Of a DNA stretch of 64,000 nucleotides, positions 1 through 7,787 are shown in pieces. Position numbers and translations under genes: made by a program. The notes under the pieces are model-generated. The model was not told the DNA's origin. It saw only the letters and a program-made list of their open reading frames with translations, and did not search any database. The stretch is from Phenylobacterium sp. (GTDB lineage: Bacteria > Pseudomonadota > Alphaproteobacteria > Caulobacterales > Caulobacteraceae). Positions within the stretch are counted from its first letter, which is position 1. Every line of letters starts with the position of its first letter. The stretch covers positions 62,001 to 126,000 of the forward strand of contig JAGOQB010000005.1 of the NCBI GenBank assembly GCA_017991675.1. The letters are read 5' to 3'.

Positions 1-763
1 TCTCGGCGCGGCAATGAATGCTGCGGCCGTCCGGAAAGGCCGTGAAGCGACCCTCGAGCACCAGCCGGTAACCCTTGGCCGGCGGCTCGGGCGGCGGCGC
101 CTTGCCCTCGCCGCGGAGCGCAAAGCTGTAGGCGCGGCCGTTGCGGCGGCCGAAGCGCGAGCCCTCGGGCTCGAACACAGCGGCCAGGCCCAGGGTCTGC
201 GGGCTCGGCGCGGGGATCTCCTCGTCCTCCGCGGCCGGCGCGGCGCTCGGCGGACAGGCTTCCGACGCCAGCCAGGGGCGGTCGATCCAGTAGCCTTCGA
301 CGGCGTCCCAGACCTTGGCCTCGACGGCGGCGGCGACCAGCGGCGACTGGGTCCAGTCCGCAGGCGTCAGGCTCAGCTCGGCCGACCGGCCCTTGGCGCG
401 CAGCGCGCGCCCGGCCAGGCCCGGCGAGGGCTTGGCGCGGGCCGGCGTGCAGCCGAACGGCGTGCGGATGGTGAAGCTGCGCCCGGCGAGCGGATCGGCG
501 CCTTCGACGGCGGCGCCCGCCGCGTAGGCCGAGGCGGCCGTCGCCGCCGCGGCCAGCAGGTCCGCGCGCCCGAGCGACGGGGGCGGGGCGATGATCTTCG
601 GCGGCTCGGGCGGCGGCGGTTCGATCTTGGGCGGCGGCGGCGGCGGAGGAGGCGGCTGCGCGGACTCCTGGGGGCCGCAGGCCAGCAGCAGGAAAGGCGT
701 CAGGACGACGGCGCCGAGGCGCGCCCTTCTCCGGCGCGCTGAGTTCACATCTGCGGGAGGCAT
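1..763 (-). CDS. Proline-rich lipoprotein, C-terminus outside window
   Basis: The frame is open from an ATG at 763 to the window edge, giving 254 codons with no stop. The N-terminus has basic residues, a hydrophobic stretch and a lipobox (LLLAC-G near residue 29), so it should be an exported, lipid-anchored envelope protein. A run of eight prolines and further Pro/Lys/Ile-Glu-Pro segments follow, as in periplasm-spanning linkers. The rest is a globular region with paired cysteines (TPFGC, EACPP) that I do not recognise. It is divergent from the permease at 841 with a 77-bp gap that must hold both promoters. The function is unknown. The lipoprotein call is firm, the family is not. Confidence 0.75.
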   Translation of the reverse strand, partial: MPPADVNSARRRRARLGAVVLTPFLLLACGPQESAQPPPPPPPPPKIEPPPPEPPKIIAPPPSLGRADLLAAAATAASAYAAGAAVEGADPLAGRSFTIRTPFGCTPARAKPSPGLAGRALRAKGRSAELSLTPADWTQSPLVAAAVEAKVWDAVEGYWIDRPWLASEACPPSAAPAAEDEEIPAPSPQTLGLAAVFEPEGSRFGRRNGRAYSFALRGEGKAPPPEPPAKGYRLVLEGRFTAFPDGRSIHCRAE

Positions 764-840
764 GGGCGCAAGGCTAGCATGGGAGGGCTCCGCCGTTCCA
801 AGAACCTTGGCGTGAACGTCACGAAAGCCTCCCCGCGCAG

Positions 841-2169
841 ATGAACTTCGATCAGATCGCCGCGCTCGTGGTCCTCGTCGCCGTGGTCGGCGTCCTGATC
901 CATGGGCGGATCAGGTCCGACGTCGCGGCGCTGGCGGCGGCTGCGGCCCTGCTGCTGCTGGGGGTGATCCGCCCGGTCGAGGTGCAGGGCGCCTTCGCCA
1001 GCCCGGCGGTCATCGCGCTCGCCTCGCTGTTCGTCATCGCCTACGCCATCGAGCTGTCGGGCCTGCTCGGACTGATGATCCGCCAGGCGACGAAGCTGTG
1101 CGCGCGGGCGGGCGAGAAGGGACTGTGGCTGGTCATCGCCCTGTGCGGCGTGGTCGGCGGCTTCCTCAACAACACTCCGATCGTGGTCCTGGCCGCGCCG
1201 GTGATCCGCGACGTGGCCAGCTCCATCGGCCTGTCACCCAAGCGCTTCCTGATGCCGCTCAGCTACGTCACCGTCATGGGCGGCCTGCTGACCCTGATCG
1301 GCACCTCGACCAACCTGCTGGTCAACGACATGGCCCGCAACGCCGGCCAGCCGACCTTCGGCCTGTTCGAGATCACCCCCGTCGGCATCTGCGTCGCCGG
1401 CGCCGGGGCGCTCTATCTCTACCTGTTCGGCGTGCGCCTGCTGCCCAAGAGCGACGCGGTGATCCCCAGCACGTCCGCGCCGATCCCGCTGGGCGAGGCG
1501 CGCGGCCACGAGGGCGGGGCCGGCGATGCGGTGCTCGGCGACGTGGCGCTGTTCAGCGCCGCCGACCGGCCGCTGCAGCTGGGCAAGGCGCTGACCGCGC
1601 TGGCGGTGTTCGTGGCCGTGGTCGTGGCCGCCGCCTTTGGGGCCGCGCCGATCTCGGCGGCGGCCTTCGCCGGGGCGGTGTCGTTGATCCTGCTGCGGGT
1701 GATCAGCCCGGAGGAGGCCTATGCCGGCCTGCGGCCCGACGTGCTGCTGCTGATCGCCGGCATGGTGGTGGTCGGGCTCTCCATCGAGGTCACGGGCCTG
1801 GCCGCCGCCGGCAGCGAGCTGTTGATCGGCTTCATTCGCCCGCTGGGGCCGCTGGCGGCGCTGATCATCCTCTACGGCGTCACCCTGGTCGCCACCGAGT
1901 TCCTCTCGAACGCCGCCGTCGCCGTACTGATCACGCCGATCGCGGTGGCCCTGGCCGAGAGCCTGGGCGTCGATCCGCGGCCGTTGCTGGTGGCGGTGAT
2001 GATGGCCGCCAGCGCGGCCTTCGCCACGCCGTTCGGCTACCAGACCAACGTCCTGGTCTTCCAGATGGGCGGCTACAGCTACATGGACTTCGTCCGGCTG
2101 GGCGTGCCGCTCAACATCGTCACCTGGATCGCGGCGATGATCGCGATTCCGGTGTTCTTTCCCTTCTAG
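841..2169 (+). CDS. SLC13/DASS-type anion permease (ArsB/NhaD superfamily)
   Basis: This 442-residue inner-membrane protein has about ten hydrophobic helices in two halves. Each half carries the family signature of a re-entrant loop with a Thr/Ser-Asn motif: NNTPIVVL followed by GTSTNLLVND in the first half, and a TEFLSNAAVAVL-type motif plus a TPFGYQTNVLV stretch in the second. Proteins of this family carry dicarboxylate, sulfate or related anions, usually with Na+ or H+. Many bacterial relatives have two TrkA-C (RCK) domains between the halves. Here a short soluble linker (about residues 205-245) replaces them, which explains the shorter length. Its stop overlaps the convergent methyltransferase stop by 4 bp. 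The substrate cannot be told from sequence. Confidence 0.85.
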   Translation: MNFDQIAALVVLVAVVGVLIHGRIRSDVAALAAAAALLLLGVIRPVEVQGAFASPAVIALASLFVIAYAIELSGLLGLMIRQATKLCARAGEKGLWLVIALCGVVGGFLNNTPIVVLAAPVIRDVASSIGLSPKRFLMPLSYVTVMGGLLTLIGTSTNLLVNDMARNAGQPTFGLFEITPVGICVAGAGALYLYLFGVRLLPKSDAVIPSTSAPIPLGEARGHEGGAGDAVLGDVALFSAADRPLQLGKALTALAVFVAVVVAAAFGAAPISAAAFAGAVSLILLRVISPEEAYAGLRPDVLLLIAGMVVVGLSIEVTGLAAAGSELLIGFIRPLGPLAALIILYGVTLVATEFLSNAAVAVLITPIAVALAESLGVDPRPLLVAVMMAASAAFATPFGYQTNVLVFQMGGYSYMDFVRLGVPLNIVTWIAAMIAIPVFFPF

Positions 2170-3224
2170 GGGCGCACGTCGAACACCAGGTTGAACGGCG
2201 TCTCGGTGGCGCGCTTGAAGTGGGTGAAGCCGGCGTCCTCGGCGACCTGCCGCAGCCGTTTCTCGCCGGCCTGGGCGCCCAGGCCCATGCCGACCTCCTG
2301 GCTCAGCGAGGCCGGGGTGCAGATCATCGTCGAGGCCGAATAGAAGATCCGCCCGAACGGGTTGAGGTTGTCGGCCAGATCGTCGTTGGCGAACGGCTCG
2401 ACCAGCAGCCAGCTGCCGTCCGGGGTCAGGCTCTCGCGGATGTGCCTGGCCGCGCCGACCGGGTCGCCCATGTCGTGCAGGGCGTCGAAGATGGCGATCA
2501 TGTCATAGGCGCCGCCGTTGAAGTCCTTGGCGCTGGCGACCTCGAACGTCACCCGGTCCTCGACCCCGGCCTCCTTGGCCGCCTCGCGCGCCCGCTCGAT
2601 CGAGGGGCCGTGATAGTCGAAGCCGTAGAACTTCGAGTTGGGATAGGTCTTGGCCATCAGCACCGTCGAGGCGCCGTGGCCGCAGCCGACGTCGGCCACC
2701 CGCGCGCCGGACTTCAGCTTGCCTTCCATGCCGTCCAGCGCCGGGATCCACTCGGTGGTCAGGTGGGCGTTGTAGCCGGGCCGGAAGAACCGCTCGGTGC
2801 CGCGGAACAGGCAGACGTCGTGCTCGTGCCAGCCCAGGCCCTTGCCGCTCTTGAACACCGCCGCGACCTTGGGTTCGTCGCGGAACATCGCGGCCAGCAC
2901 CTCGAACCCGCCGGCCATGAACGCCGGCCCGCCCTCGTCGGCGAACACCATCGCCTGTTCGGGGGTGAGCGAGAACTCGGCCTTCAGCGGGTCGTACTCG
3001 ACGTAGCCGGAGGCCGCCTGCGCGGCCAGCCATTCGCGGACGTAGCGCTCTGTGGTGCCGGTCGCCGCAGCGAGCTTGAGCGAGGTGGTCGGCCCGCCGT
3101 CGGCCATCGCCTTGTAGAGCCCCAGCTGGTCGCCGAGGATCACCAGCGCCGCGGAGACCGCCGCGCCCATGTCGCCGAGCATCTTGCCCTGAAACGCTTC
3201 GAGTTTGGATTGATCGACTTGCAC
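2166..3224 (-). CDS. Class I SAM-dependent methyltransferase with N-terminal winged helix
   Basis: The protein has 352 residues. I place the start at GTG 3224 because GGAGGG lies 4-5 nt upstream; the longer reading from 3278 has no ribosome site. The first 100 residues look like the helix-turn-helix dimerisation domain of O-methyltransferase-like proteins (the Rv2258c type). A Rossmann methyltransferase domain follows, with SAM motif I VADVGCGHG at about residues 176-184, an acidic residue after strand 2 (YGFDYHG) and a motif IV-like FDALHDMGD. The long C-terminal half fits family members of about 350 residues. The acceptor is unknown. It stands alone, convergent with the permease. Confidence 0.85.
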   Translation of the reverse strand: MQVDQSKLEAFQGKMLGDMGAAVSAALVILGDQLGLYKAMADGGPTTSLKLAAATGTTERYVREWLAAQAASGYVEYDPLKAEFSLTPEQAMVFADEGGPAFMAGGFEVLAAMFRDEPKVAAVFKSGKGLGWHEHDVCLFRGTERFFRPGYNAHLTTEWIPALDGMEGKLKSGARVADVGCGHGASTVLMAKTYPNSKFYGFDYHGPSIERAREAAKEAGVEDRVTFEVASAKDFNGGAYDMIAIFDALHDMGDPVGAARHIRESLTPDGSWLLVEPFANDDLADNLNPFGRIFYSASTMICTPASLSQEVGMGLGAQAGEKRLRQVAEDAGFTHFKRATETPFNLVFDVRP

Positions 3225-3350
3225 CTGGCCCTCCTTCGGTCTGCGGGGCGTGCATTTCGGATGACGATGTTCTGTCACCGAGGCCGGCGCGTTTGAAGAT
3301 ATCAGGCCGTGCGTCCGTCGCGTTCTGATTGCGGCGGCCAGGCCGCGCCG

Positions 3351-3989
3351 TCAGCCGGCGACGTGGTCGCGCGACGACAGCCGGACCTTGCCGCGCGGCG
3401 TGTCGAGTTCGGCGCAGATTTCGGCCGGGCCGGCCTCGACCGCCACATCGACCTCCAGCCGCTCCAGCAGGGGCGCGAGGCTCCAGGCCTCGGGATGGCG
3501 CAGCGTCAGGCCGCTCAGGCGGCAGCCATGGTCTTCGCCCTCGGACGGATGCGGGCTGTCGCCCCAGTCGATGAAGAACGGCGCCAGCGGACCATAGGCG
3601 TGTCCCGCCGGGATCAGCAGCCGCCAGCGGACCAGCCGTCCGGTCGGCAGCCGGCGCGACATCGGAATGACGCCGGCGTGCGGCAGGCCGGCCTGCTCGA
3701 GCTTCACCGCCACACGGTCGAGCCGGTCGGTGGCGACGGCGAAGGTGTGCAGGGTCGGGGCCGCCAGCCTGGCCAGCTGTGCGGCCGGCCCGGGCTGGGG
3801 CGCCTGGGCCGGGTCCGGGGCCAGCACCTCCAGATAGCTGCGCGCGCCGAGACCGAGCACCGCGTTGCGGGTGCCGCCGCCGGGATGGGCGCCGCCGGGG
3901 CTCGCGCTCGCGCCGGTGCGCGCCTGCAGCTCGTCGATGGCGCGCTCAAGGTTCGGCGCGGCCCAGACCAGGTGGTCGATCTGCGCCAT
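3351..3989 (-). CDS. VOC/glyoxalase-like domain protein
   Basis: This 212-residue protein begins with the typical vicinal-oxygen-chelate opening (IDHLVWAAPNLERAI), in which the His is the usual first metal ligand. A second beta-alpha-beta-beta-beta unit follows, as in the Glyoxalase-like (Glyoxalase_3) group. The remaining ligands are not obvious, so I cannot name a reaction. Its ATG shares one base with the TGA of the upstream gene (TGATG), so the two are almost certainly co-transcribed and translationally coupled. No export signal is visible and it should be cytoplasmic. Confidence 0.75.
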   Translation of the reverse strand: MAQIDHLVWAAPNLERAIDELQARTGASASPGGAHPGGGTRNAVLGLGARSYLEVLAPDPAQAPQPGPAAQLARLAAPTLHTFAVATDRLDRVAVKLEQAGLPHAGVIPMSRRLPTGRLVRWRLLIPAGHAYGPLAPFFIDWGDSPHPSEGEDHGCRLSGLTLRHPEAWSLAPLLERLEVDVAVEAGPAEICAELDTPRGKVRLSSRDHVAG

Positions 3990-4501
3990 CAGGAGGCGCG
4001 CCGGCGAAAGGCGAGGACGTTGTCGATTTCGCTGGCCTCGGCTTCGGGCGGGCGGGCCGCCTCGATGGTCGGCAACCGCAGCAGGTAGCCGTTCATCGAC
4101 AGCGCCTGGGCCACCAGGCAGGCGGCGGCGGGGAAGGGCGAGCGCGGCGCGTCGGCCAGCAACCAGGCCAGGTGGGCGTCCAGCCGCGCATAGTCCTCGG
4201 CCTGGGCGGCCGCGAACACGGCCAGCACCGACTGCTCGTCTCGGGTCAGCCGATAGGAGCCCGGCGCGGCCAGGGTGATCTTGCGCCGACCGTTGAGCCC
4301 GAGCTCGCGCACGAACACCGACAGCGCGGTCAGCGCCTCCAGCCCCAGCGGGCCGCAGCTTTCCTCGAACTGGCGGCGGACCAGGTGGCAGTCGCCGGCC
4401 CCGAAGGCCGCGGCCCGAAACGCCCAGAGCAGCATATGCTCGCCTTGGGACAGGTCGCAGAGGCGGGCGTGGTCGTCAGGCCGGTGAGCGTGCTGAGGCA
4501 T
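3989..4501 (-). CDS. Conserved hypothetical protein coupled to VOC gene
   Basis: This is a soluble, mostly helical 170-residue protein starting at ATG 4501 behind a clear AAGGAG site. It contains a central stretch on growth or defence-neutral residues only (a CHLVRRQFEESCG segment with two cysteines, then a His/Asp-rich helical part) and no domain I can name. The first gene of a two-gene unit with the VOC protein, it overlaps it by one base. The divergent neighbour at 4655 is a flavin oxidoreductase, so the 150-bp gap holds promoters for both. The function is unknown and conserved-gene status is inferred from coding style and coupling. Confidence 0.65.
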   Translation of the reverse strand: MPQHAHRPDDHARLCDLSQGEHMLLWAFRAAAFGAGDCHLVRRQFEESCGPLGLEALTALSVFVRELGLNGRRKITLAAPGSYRLTRDEQSVLAVFAAAQAEDYARLDAHLAWLLADAPRSPFPAAACLVAQALSMNGYLLRLPTIEAARPPEAEASEIDNVLAFRRRAS

Positions 4502-4654
4502 GGGGGGCTCCTTGGACTGTCTCGACCGTATTGCTACTGCGAATGACTCGCAACACTGATTTTGCGGTCACGCCGATTTCGTCGCCTGCGCACGCTTGAC
4601 GGCGCCGGCCGCGCGCCGCCCAATGGTTCAAACAAGCGTTTGGGAGGCGCCGCC

Positions 4655-5590
4655 GTGATTAAGACCCGCATCACGCAGATGCTCGGGATCGAATATCCCA
4701 TCGTCCAGGCGCCGATGGGTTGGATCGCCCGCAGCCAGCTGGCCTCAGCGGTGTCCAACGCCGGCGGGCTCGGGATCATCGAGACCTCTTCGGGCGAGCT
4801 GGACGCCGTGCGCGAAGAGATCCGCAAGATGCGCGGCCTCACCGACAAGCCGTTCGGGGTGAACATCGCCCAGGCTTTCGTGCGCGATCCGGACATCGTC
4901 TCGTTCGTGGTCGACCAGGGCGTGAAGTTCGTCACCACCTCGGCCGGCGATCCCAACAAGTACTGCTCGGCGCTGAAGGAGGCGGGCCTGACCGTCTTCC
5001 ATGTGGTGCCCTCGCTGGGCACGGCGCTGAAGGCGATCGAGGCGGGCGTCGACGGGCTGGTGGTCGAGGGCGGCGAAGGCGGCGGCTTCAAGAACTCGCG
5101 CGACGTCTCGACGATGGTGCTGCTGCCGCTGGTCTGCTCGAAGGTCGGCGTGCCGGTGATCGCCGCCGGCGGGATCACCGACGGCCGTTCGATGGCTGCG
5201 GCCTTCGCGCTGGGGGCCGAGGGCGTGCAGATGGGCACCCGCATGGTTTCGGCCGCCGAGAGCCCCGTGCACCAGAACTGGAAGGACGCCATCGTCGGGG
5301 CCAAGGAGACCGACACCGTCTTCCTCAACCGCTTCGGGCCGGGCCCGGCCCTGCGCGCGCTGCGCACCGAGAAGACCGGGACCTACGAGCGCGAGGGCGG
5401 CGAGGGGGTGATGGGCGAGTTCGCCCGCGCCAAGGAGATGTACTTCGGCGGCGACCTCGAAAGCTCGATCCCGCTGACCGGCCAGGTCGCCGGGCGCATC
5501 GACGCGGTCAAGCCGGTCGCCCAGGTCATCGCCGAGGCGGTCGCCGAGTTCGAGGAAACCGTGAAAACGATGGGCAGAAGGTGGGGGTGA
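4655..5590 (+). CDS. Nitronate monooxygenase / 2-nitropropane dioxygenase-like flavoprotein
   Basis: This 311-residue FMN-dependent TIM-barrel protein likely oxidises nitronates or acts as an NAD(P)H:flavin oxidoreductase. The start is GTG 4655, with GGGAGG about 8 nt upstream; the extension to 4562 has no site and is not conserved in style. Family marks are the opening YPIVQAPMGWIA, VNAGGLGIIE near residue 35, VVEGGEGGGF in the middle and the phosphate-binding IAAGGITDGRSMAAAFALGAEGVQMGTR split over two strands. A class I enzyme would have a catalytic His after the glycine-rich segment; here the site reads EGGEGGG, which suggests the wider NMO-like group. It is monocistronic and followed by a hairpin-rich repeat. 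Confidence 0.85.
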   Translation: MIKTRITQMLGIEYPIVQAPMGWIARSQLASAVSNAGGLGIIETSSGELDAVREEIRKMRGLTDKPFGVNIAQAFVRDPDIVSFVVDQGVKFVTTSAGDPNKYCSALKEAGLTVFHVVPSLGTALKAIEAGVDGLVVEGGEGGGFKNSRDVSTMVLLPLVCSKVGVPVIAAGGITDGRSMAAAFALGAEGVQMGTRMVSAAESPVHQNWKDAIVGAKETDTVFLNRFGPGPALRALRTEKTGTYEREGGEGVMGEFARAKEMYFGGDLESSIPLTGQVAGRIDAVKPVAQVIAEAVAEFEETVKTMGRRWG

Positions 5591-5600
5591 GGTCGAACAA

Positions 5601-5712
5601 ATTGCTCCCCCTCTGGGGGAGCTGTCAGCTATGGCTGACTGAGGGGGCTAGCTGACTCAGCCGGCCCCCTCCGTCGCGCTTCGCGCGCCACCTCCCCCAG
5701 CGGGGGAGGAAT
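5601..5712. repeat. Mosaic intergenic repeat of nested hairpins
   Basis: The stretch holds three GC-rich inverted repeats in a row: GCTCCCCC/GGGGGAGC (5604-5622), AGGGGGC/GCCCCCT (5642-5670) and CCTCCCCC/GGGGGAGG (5691-5709), with outer AATT ends. It lies between convergent genes (stops at 5590 and 5721) and could act as a bidirectional terminator. The layout is like the REP-type palindromic repeats scattered in Caulobacterales genomes; that copies exist elsewhere is an expectation, not something seen here. Confidence 0.7.
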
Positions 5713-5720
5713 TGGAATCC

Positions 5721-6104
5721 TCAAGCCGCCGCGCTCACCGGGCGAAAGCTCTCCTCGTCGAACAGCGCGTCCCAGTCGGCCCAGCGGTCGGCGGCGTCGC
5801 GCAGGCGGGCGTCGTCGCGGACGGTGTGGACCTGGCCTTCGGCCTCGTCCCAGATCACCGTCAGGTCGGCCAGCCGGCGGGCGCCTTCGCCCAGCTTGCC
5901 CTCGAACTGCAGCTGCTCGATCATTCCGGCCGTGATGCGCAGCTTCAGGCGTCCGCCCGACTGGCGCACCGCCACGTCGGCGTGGGTGATCACCTGGTCG
6001 ATCATCTCCGCACTGGCCGGGACCAGCGGGCGACGGGCCTCGAACAGGAACAGCGGGTCGGCGTAGGAACGGCGGAACGGGGTCACTCGGGCGGCGCTGG
6101 GCAT
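5721..6104 (-). CDS. Conserved hypothetical protein, divergent from WYL regulator
   Basis: This 127-residue soluble protein starts at ATG 6104 with an AGGAAAGGACC ribosome-binding region just upstream. It has no signal peptide or membrane segment. The sequence is mixed alpha/beta with conserved-looking Trp/Asp-rich ends (a WADWDALFDEESF segment near the C-terminus). I do not recognise the family. The 84-bp gap to the divergent WYL-type regulator suggests that the regulator controls this gene. Confidence 0.6.
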   Translation of the reverse strand: MPSAARVTPFRRSYADPLFLFEARRPLVPASAEMIDQVITHADVAVRQSGGRLKLRITAGMIEQLQFEGKLGEGARRLADLTVIWDEAEGQVHTVRDDARLRDAADRWADWDALFDEESFRPVSAAA

Positions 6105-6188
6105 CGGAAGGTCCTTTCCTCTCGGCAGGTTCTTGTTAAAGTGCCGATGCGTCAGAATCGGACGTATTGTTGTTCTGGAAAAGTTCTC

Positions 6189-7178
6189 ATGCGTCACGAG
6201 AAGGCCGCGCGCTTGCTGGATCTGGCCCGGATGCTGGCCGCCACCGCCGAGGGGCTGACCCTGGACGAGATGGCCGAGCGCCTCGGTGTCGGCCGCCGCA
6301 CCGCCGAGCGCATGCGCGACGCGGTCCGCGAGGCGTTCCCGCAGATGGAGGAGGTCGAGGACCCGCCCACCCGCCGGTTCCGCATCCCCTCCGGCCTGGA
6401 CGGCATCTTCCAGGCCCCGACCGCCGACGAGTTCGCCGCCCTGCGCGCCGCCGCCGAACAGTTTAAGGCGGCGGGCGCGCGCAACCGGGCGGGCGCCCTG
6501 CTGTCGCTGGAGCAGAAGGTGCTCTCGGCGATCCGCGCCGGCGCCCGCCGTAAGTTGGCCCCCGACCTCGAGGCGTTGCTGGAGGCCGAGACCATGGCCA
6601 TTCACGCCGGTCCCAGGCCCTTCGAGGACGAGGCGGTGCTGGGCGCGGTGCGCGAGGCGATCAAGTCGCTGCGCCGTCTGCGGCTGCGCTACGAGGGCGG
6701 CTCCTCGCCGGGCCGCGTGCGGGAAATCACGCCCTTCGGATTGTTGTTCGGCCGCTCCAACTACCTGGTCGGCGGCGAGGGCGATTCCCCCGAGCCGCGC
6801 ACCTGGCGGCTGGACCGCATCCGCGACATCGAGGTGTCGGAAACCGCCGGCGCCCGGCCGGAAGGCTTCTCGCTGCAGGCGTTCATGAACCGCAGCTTCG
6901 GCATCTATCAGGACGAGGTCGAGGAGGTGGTGCTGCGCATCCTGCCGCACGGCGCGCAGGAGGCGCAGGGCTGGCGCTTCCACCCGACCCAGTCGATCGA
7001 GCCCCAGGACGGCGGCTCGGTGATCGTGCGCTTCACGGCCGGCGGCATGCGCGAGTTGGCCTGGCACCTGTTCACCTGGGGCGACAAGGTGGAAATCATC
7101 GCCCCGCAGCGGCTAAGGAGCGTCATGCGCGAGGAGTTGGCCGCGGCGGCCCAGGCTCACGGCATGAAGGACACCTGA
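6189..7178 (+). CDS. WYL-domain transcriptional regulator
   Basis: This 329-residue DNA-binding protein has an N-terminal HTH_11-type helix-turn-helix (residues about 5-50, with [20 protein letters not shown] as recognition region) and a WYL domain from about residue 150 with [13 protein letters not shown] and an RTWRLDRI strand. A C-terminal WCX-like extension carries the ending EIIAPQRLR. In the canonical motif the three letters are W-Y-L; here the equivalent is SNYLVG, so the first aromatic is lost. WYL proteins bind nucleic acid or nucleotide ligands and act as repressors or activators. Start ATG 6189 was chosen because the HTH begins at once after it. The glyoxalase gene follows after 2 bp, so the two form an operon. 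Confidence 0.85.
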   Translation: MRHEKAARLLDLARMLAATAEGLTLDEMAERLGVGRRTAERMRDAVREAFPQMEEVEDPPTRRFRIPSGLDGIFQAPTADEFAALRAAAEQFKAAGARNRAGALLSLEQKVLSAIRAGARRKLAPDLEALLEAETMAIHAGPRPFEDEAVLGAVREAIKSLRRLRLRYEGGSSPGRVREITPFGLLFGRSNYLVGGEGDSPEPRTWRLDRIRDIEVSETAGARPEGFSLQAFMNRSFGIYQDEVEEVVLRILPHGAQEAQGWRFHPTQSIEPQDGGSVIVRFTAGGMRELAWHLFTWGDKVEIIAPQRLRSVMREELAAAAQAHGMKDT

Positions 7179-7180
7179 CG

Positions 7181-7678
7181 ATGAGCGCCACCGACGGCTT
7201 CGTGCTGAACCAGACCATGCTGCGGATCAAGGACCCGGCCAAGACCGTGCCGTTCTACCGCGACGTGCTCGGCATGACCCTGCTGGACCGCTACGACTTC
7301 GAGGCCGGCAAGTTCTCGCTCTACTTCATGGGCTATCCGGGCGGCGAGATCCCGACCGATCCGGCCGAGCGCGTGAAGTGGGTGTTCGAACAGCCCGCTC
7401 TGCTGGAGTTCACCCACAACTGGGGCACCGAAGACGACGCCGACTTCGCCTATCACAACGGCAACAGCGAGCCGCGCGGCTTCGGCCACATCGGCGTCTC
7501 GGTGCCCGACGTCGACGCCGCCTGCGCCCGCTTCGAGGAACTGGGCGCCGAGTTCGTCAAGCGCCCCAACGACGGCGCTATGAAGGGCATCGCCTTCCTC
7601 AAGGACCCCGACGGCTACTGGATCGAGATCTTCTCCGGCGCCGATCTCAAGCGCCTGATCACCGCGGTCCGGGGGTAG
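7181..7678 (+). CDS. gloA: Lactoylglutathione lyase (glyoxalase I)
   Basis: This enzyme isomerises the hemithioacetal of methylglyoxal and glutathione to S-lactoylglutathione, a cytosolic detoxification step. The 165-residue length and the insertion before [11 protein letters not shown] match the longer eukaryote/proteobacterial Zn-type form rather than the 135-residue E. coli type. All four metal ligands are in place: Gln11 (NQTM), Glu76 (LEFTHN), His103 (GFGHIG) and Glu149 (YWIEI). It begins 2 bp after the WYL regulator, which may sense carbonyl stress; that link is inferred from position only. A hairpin element follows the stop. Confidence 0.93.
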   Translation: MSATDGFVLNQTMLRIKDPAKTVPFYRDVLGMTLLDRYDFEAGKFSLYFMGYPGGEIPTDPAERVKWVFEQPALLEFTHNWGTEDDADFAYHNGNSEPRGFGHIGVSVPDVDAACARFEELGAEFVKRPNDGAMKGIAFLKDPDGYWIEIFSGADLKRLITAVRG

Positions 7679-7683
7679 GGGCG

Positions 7684-7774
7684 TGTCATCCCGGTTTCGG
7701 CGGAGCCGAAGACCGGCGACTGTGTTATTGCAATAACACAGTCGCCGGTCTTGCTTCGCAAACTGGGATGACGC
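7684..7774. repeat. Long palindrome inside a GTCATCCC-flanked intergenic repeat
   Basis: Positions 7709-7752 form a perfect 44-bp palindrome with no loop (centre between 7730 and 7731; arms read AAGACCGGCGACTGTGTTAT onward). It is flanked by imperfect outer arms GTCATCCCGGTTT (from 7685) and AACTGGGATGAC (to 7772). It sits between convergent gloA and the PLP enzyme, so RNA from either side would fold into a very strong hairpin. The GTCATCCCGG ends recur at 60300-60385 in this window. Confidence 0.8.
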
Positions 7775-7787
7775 CTGGGGCGAGGCG

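Noticed and set aside
1098-3296. A 732-codon open frame on the plus strand
   Set aside because: It is Arg/Gly-rich with no domain and overlaps the permease and methyltransferase genes. It is a GC-rich shadow frame.
6105-6188. CAGAA-N15-TTCTG dyad in the gap before the WYL regulator
   Set aside because: Only 5-bp arms; too short to separate from chance, although the gap must contain promoters.
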